Shown here in pieces: positions 63,339-64,000 of a stretch of DNA of 64,000 bases. The stretch's first letter is position 1, and each line of letters begins with the position of its first letter. The notes under the pieces are model-generated. The model made no database searches. It had not been told where the DNA came from and worked only from the letters and a program-made list of their open reading frames with translations. The position numbers and the translations under genes were made by a program. This stretch comes from Aquilaria yunnanensis (taxonomy: Eukaryota; Streptophyta; Magnoliopsida; Malvales; Thymelaeaceae), in assembly GCA_039654915.1 (NCBI GenBank), contig CM077599.1, positions 5,830,501-5,894,500 of the forward strand, in the 5' to 3' direction.

Positions 63339-64000
63339 TGTTGACACCCAATTTCGTCAGGGTGTTTTAAAATTTTAAAAAAAATTTATTAAAAAAAAAT
63401 TAATTTAAAAAATATATATTACTATTATTATTAAAAAAAATTTAATTAGTTTAAAATATATATTTTTTTTGTGAAAATTTGATTTAAAATGATATATGTG
63501 TGAATATGTGTATGTTTGAAATAAAATAAAATTTCATGAAAAAAATGACAAAAAATTAAAAGTTTGAGGTAAAAATGACAAATTTGAGAAGTTTCAGACA
63601 AAATTGACAAATTCTGAAAGTTTCAGGAGCTTTGGGTAATTTTTCGCATCAATTTTGGGCCAGACGGACGTTTCTGGCCCAAATTAACAGAAAACGACAA
63701 AATTGTCAAAATCAGAAGCTTCTGATAATTATCCAGAGGATAAGAAACGTAAAGGACTGAAATTGTCATTTTACCAACTTAAGAGATAAGTTTTGATTAT
63801 TTTTATTATTTAATTAGGAGCAGTTCAGCCAAACTTCCTCTATAAATAGGCCTCCAAATTCATTGCTGAACAGAGAACAAAATAGAAAGAAAACTTAGAG
63901 CTCCGTTTTAAAAAAAGGTCAAAATTTCAGCCCTTGTCCCTAGGCTCTGCTTCTTCACTCAAAAACGACCCAAACTTTCCTTGTTTGCCGTTATCCTCCT
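63339..64000 (+). mobile_element. 5' part of an LTR, same family as 8235-12223, plus strand, truncated by window end
   Basis: It starts TGTTGACACCCAATTTCGTC, as the left LTR does on the minus strand. It continues with the same ordered blocks (AGTTTGAGGTAAAAATGA, AAATTGACAAATTCTGAAAG, AACGACAAAATTGTCAAAAT, AAACTTAGAGCTCCGTTTTA). The preceding cccga (63334-63338) is the candidate target duplication. TATAAATAGG lies at 63841-63850. Clear divergence from the left copy shows that the two are separate insertions. Confidence 0.8.
63841..63850 (+). promoter_or_regulatory. LTR TATA box (right element)
   Basis: TATAAATAGG lies about 502 bases into the LTR, the same offset as in the left element. Confidence 0.65.

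Overview
This is AT-rich plant nuclear DNA, most likely from a eudicot. It has a spliced R2R3-MYB gene, a spliced cytokinin dehydrogenase of the CKX7 type, and a high density of LTR retrotransposons, short Mutator-like (MULE) elements, Stowaway-like MITEs, microsatellites and decayed repeats. Nothing looks bacterial or organellar, and I saw no RNA genes. Only about 10 of the listed features are coding.

Positions 1-12223 belong to one minus-strand LTR retrotransposon that runs off the left edge. Its 5' LTR is unusually long (8235-12223, about 4 kb). It is followed by a primer binding site (8214-8231), a leader with a strong hairpin, and an open gag-protease frame (5091-7241) that has lost its capsid core. 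No reverse transcriptase or integrase can be seen after it. Instead there are about 3 kb of tandem-repeat-rich noncoding DNA and then three tandem, same-strand genes (1-303 partial, 520-1068, 1358-1906). Their products have an arginine-rich YAK(K/R)RRAKR motif joined to a CX2CX4CX3C zinc finger, which resembles the cysteine-rich nucleic-acid-binding proteins of carla- and vitiviruses (Betaflexiviridae). No LTR boundary separates them from gag, so they appear to be cargo of the retrotransposon. This is the most unusual thing in the window.

Positions 12224-17448 hold the CKX7-like gene on the minus strand: promoter, exons 1-3 and a good splice donor after exon 3. The terminal exon or exons are absent from the window, and the retrotransposon lies where they would be expected. 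The gene is therefore either split by a very large intronic insertion or truncated.

Positions 17449-57596 are a graveyard of transposons. They include a roughly 4.6 kb non-coding LTR retrotransposon (24158-28798), at least five short MULE-like elements with long inverted ends and GC-richer cores (18.7, 31.6, 36.4, 43.0 and 51.6 kb; a sixth at 38.4 kb is less certain), a CACTA-like remnant (21.7 kb), two Stowaway-like MITEs (37.5 and 45.4 kb), arrays of short degenerate 'phrases' (20.8, 34.3, 46.8, 48.2 and 59.7 kb), degenerate telomere-like repeats (30.1 kb) and RNase H relics of LINE type (54.1 and 61.0 kb).

Positions 57597-58491 carry a compact three-exon R2R3-MYB gene on the plus strand, with a TATA box and MYB-type AC elements upstream and a bHLH-interaction signature in R3. 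At the right edge (63339-64000) a second LTR of the same family as the left one begins on the plus strand. The two elements therefore point outward and bracket about 51 kb of non-element DNA.
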